From Lepidodermella squamata (lineage: Eukaryota; Gastrotricha), in the NCBI GenBank assembly GCA_047495785.1, contig JBLDXI010000048.1, forward strand, positions 1,116,001 to 1,180,000: DNA of 64,000 bases, written 5' to 3'. The notes beneath the pieces are model-generated. The model had not been told where the DNA came from and did not search any database. It worked only from the letters and a program-made list of their open reading frames with translations. The position numbers were made by a program, and so were the translations under genes. Positions 9,647 through 19,115 of this stretch are shown here, one piece after another (position 1 is the first letter of the stretch; each line of letters opens with the position of its first letter).

Positions 9647-10024
9647 TCGCGCTTGTATTAGTTGGAAAAATCCTTCAAAGGCTTGTACTGACGCGGTTTT
9701 ATTTCCTGGGTTTCTTTTATATCTATTTGGAATTTGATAACTTAAAATGAATCCCACTTGTGCTATATTTGGACCTAATTTTTCAATTAAATGTGGGTTT
9801 CTTCTATTTAAATGGCGAATTATTTCAATTTTTCAATTTTCAATTTTATTATTCCAAAATATTTGAAGAGTAAATTGTTCCGTGTACGTGTAGCGTCAAT
9901 ATCTTCCCGACGTTTTTTGAAACCGGCTACTTTTGTGCACTCGACGTTTCCGCACAGATTTAAATTATAGAAAATATATTTATCCTTATTATTCATTTGA
10001 AATTTGCACCCCGACTTTGTTGAA

Positions 10025-10326
10025 ATTTCGTAATTTTAATTTTTTTCAATATGACATTTCCCCTCCGACAGTTGTTCATTAGATAAAATAATTATTAATT
10101 CTAAATGATTTTTCATGATTCCCATGTCGCAAAACATGTGAAGGGAGCTGCAGCTACTTTTTTCCATAAGGAGCAATCATCGGCGATTACGTCGGGCTAG
10201 TTCCCGAGACCTTCTTTGGCAACATGGAAATTATGAAAAATCATTTCGAATTAATAATTATTTTTATTTAATGAACAACCGTCGGAGGGGAAATGCCGTA
10301 TTGAAAAAATATAAAACCACGAAATT
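10025..10326. mobile_element. Foldback/MITE-like element with ~115-bp arms
   Basis: The left arm (about 10025-10140) and right arm (about 10205-10326) are inverse complements with scattered mismatches. They share ACATTTCCCCTCCGAC, GTTGTTCATTA and AATGATTTTTCAT in the left arm, and the inverse forms (CGTCGGAGGGGAAATG, ATGAAAAATCATTT) in the right arm. A short GC-richer loop lies between. There is no coding capacity. The class is undetermined because target duplications are not clear. Confidence 0.6.
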
Positions 10327-10844
10327 GACGTTTATAAATTAGGCAAAAAATAGCGCCTACGTGGGACACATTCTTCGAGTCGTAATGTAAATTTGAAAGA
10401 CTCGGATGTTAGGGTTTTCCCGCAGTTTAAAATGGAAGTCTTCAATTCTTATTTAAAAACTTGTCGCTCAATTTTTTCGATTTCATTTTTAAAATTCAAA
10501 TTTGAAGTTTTTTCGCGCGGCGGGAAAATGCTATTACAGGTAGGAAATCGAGAGTTCTTATTTTTCGAAGAGGTTAGACAAATGTTGTCCACTTGCGTTA
10601 TCCCATAACTATAATGGCAACGTCAAACACATTTTCTGTTTTGAAGCAATTTAACGTGAAATTTGTACATCAAAAAACGGCAAAATTTAGCCGAAACCGC
10701 AAAAAACGGTCTTCAAAATTACTCTTCAAAACCGCAAATTCAAGCACCAAATCGAACTTGCAAAAACACGCTGCTGTATTAAATTGCAAAAGCAACTCTG
10801 AATTCTTTGCGCGCGCGTCCTGATTGCATAACAGGGCGAAATGT

Positions 10845-11235
10845 GCGAGGGCTTGGAAATGTTTACTCGATGTCGCGAGTCATTGAGCTCAATTTGCGCG
10901 CGCGACTAATCGCGTATTAGTGTCGCGCAATTAAACGCGCTAAGCGGAGGGCGCTCAAACCTGGCGCCCGATTACGCGCTCATTTCGCGCGTTTTCTTGG
11001 TACTCTATTGTTCATGTGCACACCAACATGCGCCTTTTCCTCATTGAGCAGCGGCCACCAACGGTTACGAAACGGTTACGCGCCCGCATTTTCGATTTTA
11101 ATTAATATTGCAGAACATGGCTCTTCAATCGAGTATCGGTTAATCTCTCCTGAAGATTTTCAGACCATTTGCACATCCTTCTCTATTACTCTAATTTGGT
11201 TTTTTCATCGAATATAGGTATTTATTGGCGATTTT
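10845..11235 (+). repeat. Duplicated GC-rich 5' flank, copy upstream of SB6
   Basis: This ~390-base block recurs at about 13112-13500 upstream of SB7 with an offset of about 2265 bases. It is rich in GCGCGC runs and short palindromes (GCGCGCGAC...GTCGCGC, AAACGCGCTAAGCGG). It ends in an acceptor-like AATATAG, then GTATTTATTGGCG, just before the ATG. It is likely the promoter and 5' flank of the gene, carried along in the tandem duplication of SB6 and SB7. Confidence 0.6.
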
Positions 11236-11242
11236 TCATATT

Positions 11243-12544
11243 ATGGCCACGGGTGGCGATGGCTTTTTCACGAGAATATTGCGTAGGCTTGGCTATGGTC
11301 GAAAAAAGCGTCGTTTCTGCGCAATTTGCGGCGATACGTGTTTCTTAGCGACCACGAAATTCCAAGATGCATTGAGACGAGATTTGTGTAGTTTACAGTG
11401 CGCCGATGGCCGGGAAGACGGTCATCCTGGTCTATTATGCTGGGTAATTGACTTCTGGGCAGAATATGATTTCAGCAAATGCGCTTTTGAGCTTCACCCT
11501 GAAACAAGAGCTGCCAAAACTTCGGTTGTCTTCTTGGAATTATTTACTGACAGCTGCGTAGAGTTTACAGACGAAGAACAAAAGAAGAGACGATCGGTGT
11601 CTTTCACGTTTTATGCAGAAATTACTCTTGCGAATCTTGAAAAGAAGCAAAAACAAACGCTCATTGTATTTCTTGCATGGCTTCTGCTGGAAAGCAACGA
11701 TTTCGAAAGGCTGAAAGTTCATCTCGCAAAATATGGCTCTCGTATTCCAAAATGTTTGCTAATGGAAATGAGCTTGGACGCTACATTCAAAGACAGTGAT
11801 CTCCTCCCTGATTGGACGAACTTTCAAGCTTTCGTCGATTGTGGAGCTTTTTCCCTGAAGAAGTTATCGTTGTCGAAAAGACGAAAAAGCAAAAAATTTG
11901 TTGAAATGGTTGAATTTTTGGCGGAATTCATTGAAAATTGTTGCAAGTGGGCTGAAATGAATCCTCAACATAAGCTGGCATTTACGAAAATTTCCATAAT
12001 TTTGGGCAATTTGATTCCGAAGATTGACAAAAGCATCATTGCAGAGATCTCTCCATCGTTAATGCTACGAGCGTTTTCTATTGGCATTTTGGCACAGTGT
12101 GACAATCTATTCGCTGATCTCGTCGCTGCCACGAGGTGTTATGAGGACGGAGATTTACTTCTCGAAGCTCTTAAACGCCAGCGAAAATGGACTTTTCTCC
12201 GTTTGTTGCAAGGCGGCTGTCCTATTTCTTGTCAGCCACACTTCCAATACTCCGAATAGTTTCTGCCCTTTTTTCATTACAGTCCTTTCTTTGTCACGGC
12301 TTGTACGTTGCTTCTTCCAATATCAGAAATAACTTCTCAAAATTTGATGTATGTAACTGTTGAGCGTGGAATGCCGTTGAATTTGTTATCGTTTTGCAGA
12401 CGGGCGATACTTGATCGTCTTCCGAAAGGCTGGTGTGCTCGGAAGAACACGATCGATCAGCTGGGCTTGCCTTCAGTTCTGGCTGATTTTCTCATGTTGC
12501 AAGATATTGATGAATTCCTGGAAAACTGCAACGCAACTTTATAA
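11243..12544 (+). pseudogene. SB6: SOCS-box family gene with a premature stop
   Basis: Starting at ATG 11243, the frame is intact for 338 residues, with Cys26/Cys29/Cys33 (FCAICGDTCFLA) and the ankyrin-like WTFLRLLQGGCPIS. It is then stopped by TAG at 12257-12259. SB8 has TAC (Tyr) at the same point, so this is a single C-to-G nonsense change. The same frame continues open after it through a perfect SOCS box (LNLLSFCRRAILDRLPKG; LPSVLADFLMLQDI) to the stop at 12542-12544. Either the gene is a recent pseudogene, or it makes a SOCS-less protein, or the stop is bypassed. A pyrimidine-rich CATTACAG at about 12273-12280 could act as a splice acceptor past the stop, but no matching donor is obvious. 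The 5' half resembles SB7, the 3' half SB8. Confidence 0.75.
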
Positions 12545-12783
12545 GTCATCCCAGTTATTCGCGAATTAGTATCGTCCTTGGTATTTTATATGATCTAATA
12601 TGTCTCATTTCTTTGATGGCGATGATGAGAAAATTATTCACATTGGGCTATTGTATTTTCAGAGTCATCCGAGTTTTCCACGAAATCACTCGTGTCCTTA
12701 GTATTTCATAATATTAGCTACATGAAAAATGACTGAAGTTGAGCTTTTGTTTTTTAGAGCCTACTGATGAATGGTGAATTTAT

Positions 12784-12832
12784 GAAATTTTCTAATTTTC
12801 TCGTGTTATATGATGTGCTCAGGTGGTCGTAA
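12784..12832 (+). pseudogene. Relic of a family SOCS-box 3' end
   Basis: AAATTTTCTAATTTTCTC, continuing in the same frame, encodes KFSNFLVLYDVLRWS and a stop. It lines up base for base with the SB7 end (KILTDFLMLSDVVQVV). Nothing else of that copy is recognisable in 12545-13111. It marks another lost member between SB6 and SB7. Confidence 0.5.
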
Positions 12833-13111
12833 ATTACCCATTTCTCATTATCCTAATTTTTGTGATGAAAATCGGTTGCTAGGTTAGGTTATTGCAAATG
12901 AAGCAACAATGAATAGAACTCCCAACCCAATTTTAACTTTTTCATTCTCTGCCTGATAATAAATTATGAATTTTGAGATTGCTAGTTTGAACTTCAATAA
13001 AAAAGTAGTGTCGATTTTTCTAAGATTTTGCAAGACTTTCTAAGGTATTATCGAAAATTCGCCGAATCAAATATTCAAAACCGCGCGCAAATTTCAAAGC
13101 GAAATATGCGA

Positions 13112-13500
13112 GGGGCCTGGAAATGTTTAATCGAAGTCGCGAGTCATTGAGCTCAATTTGCGCGCGCGACAAATTGCGTATTAGTGTCGCGCAATTAAAC
13201 GCGCTAAGCGGAGGGCGCTCAAACCTGGCGCCCGATTACGCGCTCATTTCGCGCGTTTTCTTGGTACTCTATTGTTCATGTGCACACCAACATGCGCCTT
13301 TTCCTCATTGAGCAGCGGCCACCAACGGTTACGAAACGGTTACGCGCCCGCATTTTCGATTTTAATTAATATTGCAGAACATGGCTCTTCAATCGAGTAT
13401 CGGTTAATCTCTCCTAAATATTTTCAAATCAGTTGCACATCCTTCTCTATTACTCTAATTTGGTTTTATTCATAGAATATAGGTATTTATTGGCGATTAT
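13112..13500 (+). repeat. Duplicated GC-rich 5' flank, copy upstream of SB7
   Basis: Second copy of the block at 10845-11235, nearly identical over most of its length. It includes the GCGCGC palindromes and the AATATAG/GTATTTATTGGCGAT acceptor region directly before SB7's ATG. Small differences (for example GAAGTCGC for GATGTCGC) show it has begun to diverge. Confidence 0.6.
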
Positions 13501-13507
13501 TCATTTT

Positions 13508-14791
13508 ATGGCCTTGCGTGGGTCTCGTTTGTGCTCATTTTGCGGCGATACGTGCTTCTTAGCGACCAGGAAATTCAAAGATGCATTGCAACAAGATTTG
13601 TGCAGTTTACGGTCCGCCGAAGGGCACGAAGCCGATCGCCCTGGTCTATTGTGCTGGGTGTTTGATTTCTGGCCAGAGTTCGATTTCAGTACATGCCTGT
13701 TCGAGATTCACCCTGAAACAAGAGCTGCCAAAATCTCGTTTGTCTTCTTGGAACTGTTCACTGAGAGCTGCGTAGAGTTTACTAATGAACAGCAAAAGAA
13801 GAGACGATCGGAGCATTCTACGGCTTTCGCGGAATGTATTCTCGAGAAGCTTGAAAATAACCAAAAGCAAACGCTCGTTGTCTTTCTTTCATGCCTTCTG
13901 CTGGAACTCGACGATTTCGAAAGACTGAGAGTTCATCTCGCGAAGTATGGCTCTCGCCTCCCGCAATGTCTGCTGATGGAATTGAGCGTCAAAGCTATGC
14001 AGAGAAACAGTGATCTTCTCCCGGATTGGACGACCCTTCAGGCTTTTTTCGATTGTGGAACTTTTTCCCTAAAAATGTCATCCTTGGCGAAGAAACGGGA
14101 AAGCAAAAAATTTGTTGAAATGGTCGAATTTTTGACGGAATTCGTTGCATATTGTTGCAAGTGGGTCGAAATGAATCCTCAAAATCAGCTTGCATTCAAG
14201 AAAGTTTCTACAATTTTGGGCAATTTGATACCGAAGATTGACAAAAGCATCATCGCTGAGCTATCTCCATCGTTAATTCAACGTGCGCTGTTAAATGGCC
14301 TGTTTGCACAATGTGACAATCTGTTCGCCGATCTCGTCGCTGCCTCGAGGTGCTATGAGGATGAAGAGTTACTAATCGACGCTCTTATGCTCCGGCGAAA
14401 TTGGACGTTTCTCCGCTTGTTACAAGGTGGCTGTCCTGTTACTCGCCAGCCAAACTTTCAATACTCCAGCAATTTCTCGCTCTTTTTTCAATTCAGTCCT
14501 TTCTTTGTCATGGCTTGTACCTTGCTTCTTCCGATATCAGAAATAACTACTCAAAATTTGATGTATGTAACTGTTGAGCGTGGAATGCCGTTGAATTTGT
14601 TATCGTTTTGCAGACGGGCGATACTTGATCGTCTTCCGAAAGGCTGGTGTGCTCGGAAGAACACGATCGATCAGCTGGGTTTGCCTAAAATTCTGACTGA
14701 TTTTCTCATGTTATCTGATGTTGTTCAGGTCGTCGAAAACTTCCCAGAATATTTCTTAATTTCACACAGAGGTGGAAACAAGTCGGGTTGA
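13508..14791 (+). CDS. SB7: SOCS-box family protein, C-terminus rewritten by a MITE
   Basis: Single-exon gene of 427 residues; ATG 13508 is chosen over upstream in-frame TTG codons. Cys9/Cys12/Cys16 (LCSFCGDTCFLA) lie near the N-terminus. The ankyrin-like helix is WTFLRLLQGGCPVT. The SOCS box reads LNLLSFCRRAILDRLPKG and then LPKILTDFLMLSDV. Its nucleotide sequence over the BC-box half is identical to SB6 and SB8. The last residues, RGGNKSG, and the TGA come from a hAT-like element inserted at 14767. Without the insertion the frame would end ISHTSN and a TAA. The SOCS module is upstream of the insertion and intact, so the product is probably functional. Confidence 0.85.
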   Translation: MALRGSRLCSFCGDTCFLATRKFKDALQQDLCSLRSAEGHEADRPGLLCWVFDFWPEFDFSTCLFEIHPETRAAKISFVFLELFTESCVEFTNEQQKKRRSEHSTAFAECILEKLENNQKQTLVVFLSCLLLELDDFERLRVHLAKYGSRLPQCLLMELSVKAMQRNSDLLPDWTTLQAFFDCGTFSLKMSSLAKKRESKKFVEMVEFLTEFVAYCCKWVEMNPQNQLAFKKVSTILGNLIPKIDKSIIAELSPSLIQRALLNGLFAQCDNLFADLVAASRCYEDEELLIDALMLRRNWTFLRLLQGGCPVTRQPNFQYSSNFSLFFQFSPFFVMACTLLLPISEITTQNLMYVTVERGMPLNLLSFCRRAILDRLPKGWCARKNTIDQLGLPKILTDFLMLSDVVQVVENFPEYFLISHRGGNKSG

Positions 14792-15199
14792 CCGACCGGT
14801 AAGTCTCCCGGTCGCCGGTTGGGTATGGGTCGACTAAATTCCAGCCGGTTGACCGGTAAATTAGAATTTTCGGCATGAAAGTCTTTAGCGAATTGAACGC
14901 GGCAGTGAGACTTCCGCGAAAGATTCTTCGTGGTAGGCGTAAAAAGGAAACTTTTATCAACGAAGTGTGGCCTGCGCTAATTCATTTTTTGAATTTGGGT
15001 GATTTCATAGTGGTTAAAAGACATTTTGAATTATAAAGAGAGCAGTTGCATAATTCAAGCTATTTTTGTTTGGGAAACTTGCTCTTGAAACCGATTGAAA
15101 GCCGGTAAAAAGCCGGTAAACCTGCGTGGGTACTTGGGTTGCCGGTGGGTGACCTGGGTGCCGGTTGGGTCGAGTTTTTCCGACCTGTTTCCACCTCTG
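14767..15199. mobile_element. hAT-like MITE (433 bp) with 8-bp target duplication
   Basis: The ends are CAGAGGTGGAAACAAGTCGG and the inverse complement of CCGACCTGTTTCCACCTCTG, a ~20-bp terminal inverted repeat with one mismatch. It is flanked by direct repeats ATTTCACA at 14759-14766 and 15200-15207. An 8-bp duplication and a CAGAGGTG terminus are hallmarks of the hAT superfamily. Inside are repeated GCCGGT/ACCGGT motifs and no transposase frame, so it is non-autonomous. It inserted in the last codons of SB7. Confidence 0.85.
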
Positions 15200-15535
15200 A
15201 TTTCACATACTTCCAACTAATTTATTGTGATGAATATGGACTTTTCGACGCTTACATTATGATGAAAATGTATAACCTCTCGACCCACTCATCATTAATC
15301 TGCTTAATATAAGTGCTGTTGAATTTTGAGATTGCTAGTTTGAAATAGAATGTGAAGAAGAGCAATCGTTTTTTCTACGATTTTGCCAGAATTTCTTTGG
15401 TGTTATCGAAAATTCGCCGAGGAATCGAAGATAAAATCGAAGACATTAAACTTCTAGCTTCTTCCTTCTGGATTCATCTAATTCAGCGTCATTTATATTT
15501 AAAATAGGTATTTATTTGCGATAATTCATTTGGCA

Positions 15536-16822
15536 ATGAGTGGCTTTTTCAGGAAGGTGAAACGTAGATTTGGTTTTGGTCAAAAAGACCTCTGCTGCGC
15601 ATTTTGCGGCGATACGTGCTTCTTAGCGACCAGGAAATTCCAAGATGCATTAAGACAAGACTTGTGCAGTTTACGGTCCGCGGATGGTCCGGAAGACGAT
15701 CGCCCTGGTCTAACGTGCACGGTAATTGACTTCTGGGCAGAATTCGATTTCAGCAAATGTGCGTTCGAGATTCACCCTGAAACAAGAGCTGCCAAAATCT
15801 CGTTTTTCGCGTTGGAATTATTTACTGACAGCTGCGTAGAGTTCACAGACGAAGAACAAAAGAAGAGACGATCGGAGTTTTCTACGGCTTATGCAGAAAT
15901 TACTCTTGCGAGTCTTGAAAAGAAACAAAAACAAACGCTCATTGTTTTTCTTGCATGGCTTCTGCTGGAACTCGACGATTTCGAAAGACTGAAAGTCCAT
16001 CTCGCTAAATATAGCCCTCATCTTTCAAAATGTCTGCTAATGGAAATGAGCGTCAGAGCTATGCTGAAAAGCAGTGATGTCGTCCCGGATTGGACGACCT
16101 TTCAGGCTTTTTTTGATTGTGGAACCTTTTCTCTAATGAGTTCATCATTGTCGAAGAGGTCGAAATGCAAAAAATTCGTTGAAATGGTGAGATTGCTCAC
16201 GGAATTTTTTGATTACTGTTGCCAGTTGGGCGAATTAGTTCCCAGAAATAAGTTTCTATTCAAGAAAATCTCCACAATTTTGGGAAATTTGATACCGAAG
16301 ATTGACGAAAACATCACCGCTGAGATCTCTCCATCGTTAATTCAACGTGCGCTGTTGGCTGGCATTTTGGCACAATGTGACAATTTATTCGGCGATCTCG
16401 TCACTGCCTCGAGGTGCTATGAGGACGGAGATTTACTTCTTGAAGCTCTTAAACGCCAGCGAAAATGGACTTTTCTCAGTTTGCTGCAAGGCGGCTGCCC
16501 TATTTCTGGTCGACCACACTTCCGATACTCCGAATACTTTCTGCCCTTTTTTCATTACAGTCCTTTCTTCGTAACAGCTTGTACCTTGCTTCTTCCGATA
16601 TCCGAAATAACTTCTTGGAGGCTGATGTTTGTAACTGTTGAGCGTGGAATGCCGTTGAATTTGTTATCGTTTTGCAGACGGGCGATACTTGATCGTCTTC
16701 CGAAAGGCTGGTGTGCTCGGAAGAACACGATCGATCAGCTGGGCTTGCCTTCAGTTCTGGCTGATTTTCTGATGTTGCAAGATATTGATGAATTTCTGGA
16801 AAACTGCAACGCAATTTTATAA
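15536..16822 (+). CDS. SB8: SOCS-box family protein, subfamily 3
   Basis: Single-exon gene of 428 residues from ATG 15536, preceded by AAAATAG then GTATTTATTTGCG, the subfamily's acceptor-like leader. Cys21/Cys24/Cys28 (CCAFCGDTCFLA) form the N-terminal motif, after a basic stretch (KVKRRFGFGQK). The ankyrin-like helix is WTFLSLLQGGCPIS. The SOCS box is LNLLSFCRRAILDRLPKG with LPSVLADFLMLQDI. The tail IDEFLENCNA and the 3' flank (AAGTCATCCGAG...) are shared with SB6, which shows exchange between these copies. It is intact and serves as the reference for the lesion in SB6. Confidence 0.87.
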   Translation: MSGFFRKVKRRFGFGQKDLCCAFCGDTCFLATRKFQDALRQDLCSLRSADGPEDDRPGLTCTVIDFWAEFDFSKCAFEIHPETRAAKISFFALELFTDSCVEFTDEEQKKRRSEFSTAYAEITLASLEKKQKQTLIVFLAWLLLELDDFERLKVHLAKYSPHLSKCLLMEMSVRAMLKSSDVVPDWTTFQAFFDCGTFSLMSSSLSKRSKCKKFVEMVRLLTEFFDYCCQLGELVPRNKFLFKKISTILGNLIPKIDENITAEISPSLIQRALLAGILAQCDNLFGDLVTASRCYEDGDLLLEALKRQRKWTFLSLLQGGCPISGRPHFRYSEYFLPFFHYSPFFVTACTLLLPISEITSWRLMFVTVERGMPLNLLSFCRRAILDRLPKGWCARKNTIDQLGLPSVLADFLMLQDIDEFLENCNAIL

Positions 16823-17183
16823 GTCATCCGAGTTTTTCACGAAATCATGTCATACTTGGTATATGATCTAATATTTCTCATTTCTTTGATGGCGATCATG
16901 AGAAAATTATTGAGATTGAGCTATTGTATTTTCAGAGTCTTTTAATGAATTGCGAGGTCTCTACACTCTTAGTAATTTATTGTAAATATCGACTGGCCGA
17001 TTCGATTCTTTCAGGACAGCTCGCTAACTCGAAAAACAACGACACCTTCATGTTCACAAATTTGTCTCATAAATGCTGTTGAATCTAAGGCTGCTTTTTG
17101 GAAAAAGAACTCTCTAGTGTCAATCCAGAATTTTTCAGGACTCATCACGATACTACGTGCTATTTATTTTTTGCTCGAATTTC

Positions 17184-17767
17184 ATGCACATTTCCAGACC
17201 CGCCTATGTTTCGTCCGCGCACGCATTCCTATTGGCTGGCTTGTGCGCAATCGGTGCCGCAGTTGCTAAAACAAGGGCAAAATATTGAATATCAATTAAT
17301 CCGTCATTATAGGGCGGACAACAGAGACAACATTTTATAAATTTGAAAAATACGATTAAATACCATGCAATTCAACTTCTTGTTTCGCCGCGCGAACAAA
17401 CCTCAAATGTGACTTGTTGAAAATATTGTCGGTTTTTACGTGAAAGTACAATTTGAGCGATTCTCCGTCGATTGATTATGGAGTTCTCGTTCAAAAAAAT
17501 TAATAGGAAATTTTAATAGTTTTCATTGCACTCAAAATTTGTTGTCAAAATAAGCGCGCCCAAATTGTGTTTCGCGCATTTTGAGTGCGCGTAAACAATT
17601 TCCCTTTAATTCTTTCGAACGAGAACTCCATATTCAATCGACGGAGAATTGCTCTGAAAACCGAAAATTTGTTCGAAAAGTTACCTTTGAAAGGAATACG
17701 GGTGATTATTTGACAAATTGGAGTGCGTGCGCGAGGACGAAACATAGGCGGGCCTAGAAATGTGCAT
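17184..17767. mobile_element. Foldback DNA element (584 bp)
   Basis: The terminal inverted repeats are ~32 bp: ATGCACATTTCCAGACCCGC, then CTATGTTTCGTCC, at the left, and the inverse (GGACGAAACATAGGCGGGCC...AAATGTGCAT) at the right. Further inverse-complementary arms lie inside: TTCTCCGTCGATTGATTATG at about 17461 and its complement at about 17630-17650, together with GAGTTCTCGTTC and GAACGAGAACTC. It has no coding capacity. A solo end of the same family is at 9613. Confidence 0.7.
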
Positions 17768-17828
17768 AATTATAAACTCGGCTCTGTTCATCCAATTTGC
17801 CTTCCAATTTTTCAATTAGGCACTTTTT

Positions 17829-19115
17829 ATGACTAATTTGGCCATGAGTGGCGATGGAATTTCCACGATAATGATACGTAGACTTTGCTTGGGGCAAAAC
17901 GGTCTTTTCTGTGCATTTTGCAGTGGTACATGTTTCTTAGCGACCAGAAAATTCCAAAAGGCACTGATTGCCGACCTGTTTGATTCTCCGGATAGTTCGT
18001 GCACCCGCCATGCTATGTGCATAATACATGATTTTACGCAGGGATACGATTTCAGCAAATGCCTGTTTGAGAATCGCCTTGAAAGCAGATCCGCTAGAAT
18101 ATCGTTTGCCGCGGTGGAATTTCTGCCCGATAGCTGCTTAGATTTTACAGACAAAGAAATAAAAGCGAGAAGATCGGAGTTTTCTGAGACTTATTCGAAA
18201 TATTTGTTGAAGAAGCTTGAAATGAAACAAACAACGCCGCTTATCGTGTTCCTTGCATGTCTCCTGCTACAGCGCAATGATTTAGAAAAGCTGGAAATTC
18301 TTCTCGATCAATTTGGCTTTCTCATTCCGAAATGTCTGCTAATGGAGTTGAGTATCCAAGCTATTTTTCAAAATGTCAATTTAGTGCCTGATTGGTCGAT
18401 CTATCGAGTTTTGTTCGAATGTGGAACTTTTTCCATAGATGAATCATCGTTGTTGAAACGGCTGAAAGGCTCGAAATTCGTTGCAATGGTCGACTTTTTG
18501 ACGGAATTCATCTATATTTGTTGTCAAATGATCGAATTTCCTCTTGATGATAAGGTTCTATTCAACAAAATGTCCACAATTTTTGGCAATTTGATACCGA
18601 AGATTGACAGGCGGCTCGTCAAAGCAATCTCTCCATCGTTGATGCGACGTGCGCTTTCTAATGGCATGTTGGCACAGTGTGACAATTTATTCGCTGACGC
18701 ATCGAGGTGCTATGAAAACGGCGAGTTACTTATCGAAGCTCTTAAACGGCAGCTGAAATGGACGTTTCTCAGCTTGCTGCAAGCTGGCTGTCCTGTCACC
18801 CGTCGGCCAAATTTTCAATATTCCGAATACTATAGGCTCTTTTATAAAGTGAATCCTTATTTTGTCACGGCTTGTACCTTGCTTCTTCCGATCTCCGAAA
18901 TAACCTCTTGGCGGCTGATGTATGTAACTAAAATGCGTGGAATGCCGTTGAATTTGTTTTCGTTCTGCAGACGGGCGATTCTTGACCGTCTTCCGAAAGG
19001 CTGGTGGGCTCGGAAAAATGCAATCGATCAGCTGGGCTTGCCTAAAATTCTGGCTGATTTTCTCATGCTGCAAGATATTGCTAAAATTCTGGAAAAGTGG
19101 CAGGCAGTTCTTTAA
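17829..19115 (+). CDS. SB9: SOCS-box family protein, subfamily 3
   Basis: Single-exon gene of 428 residues. ATG 17829 lies about 9 bases after TTCAATTAG. Cys28/Cys31/Cys35 (FCAFCSGTCFLA) follow an N-terminal extension. The ankyrin-like segment is WTFLSLLQAGCPVT. The SOCS box is LNLFSFCRRAILDRLPKG then LPKILADFLMLQDI, with a short tail ending KWQAVL. It is related to SB6-SB8 throughout but distinct at many positions in the middle region, the part that would bind a substrate. The region is bounded upstream by the foldback element at 17184-17767. Confidence 0.86.
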   Translation: MTNLAMSGDGISTIMIRRLCLGQNGLFCAFCSGTCFLATRKFQKALIADLFDSPDSSCTRHAMCIIHDFTQGYDFSKCLFENRLESRSARISFAAVEFLPDSCLDFTDKEIKARRSEFSETYSKYLLKKLEMKQTTPLIVFLACLLLQRNDLEKLEILLDQFGFLIPKCLLMELSIQAIFQNVNLVPDWSIYRVLFECGTFSIDESSLLKRLKGSKFVAMVDFLTEFIYICCQMIEFPLDDKVLFNKMSTIFGNLIPKIDRRLVKAISPSLMRRALSNGMLAQCDNLFADASRCYENGELLIEALKRQLKWTFLSLLQAGCPVTRRPNFQYSEYYRLFYKVNPYFVTACTLLLPISEITSWRLMYVTKMRGMPLNLFSFCRRAILDRLPKGWWARKNAIDQLGLPKILADFLMLQDIAKILEKWQAVL

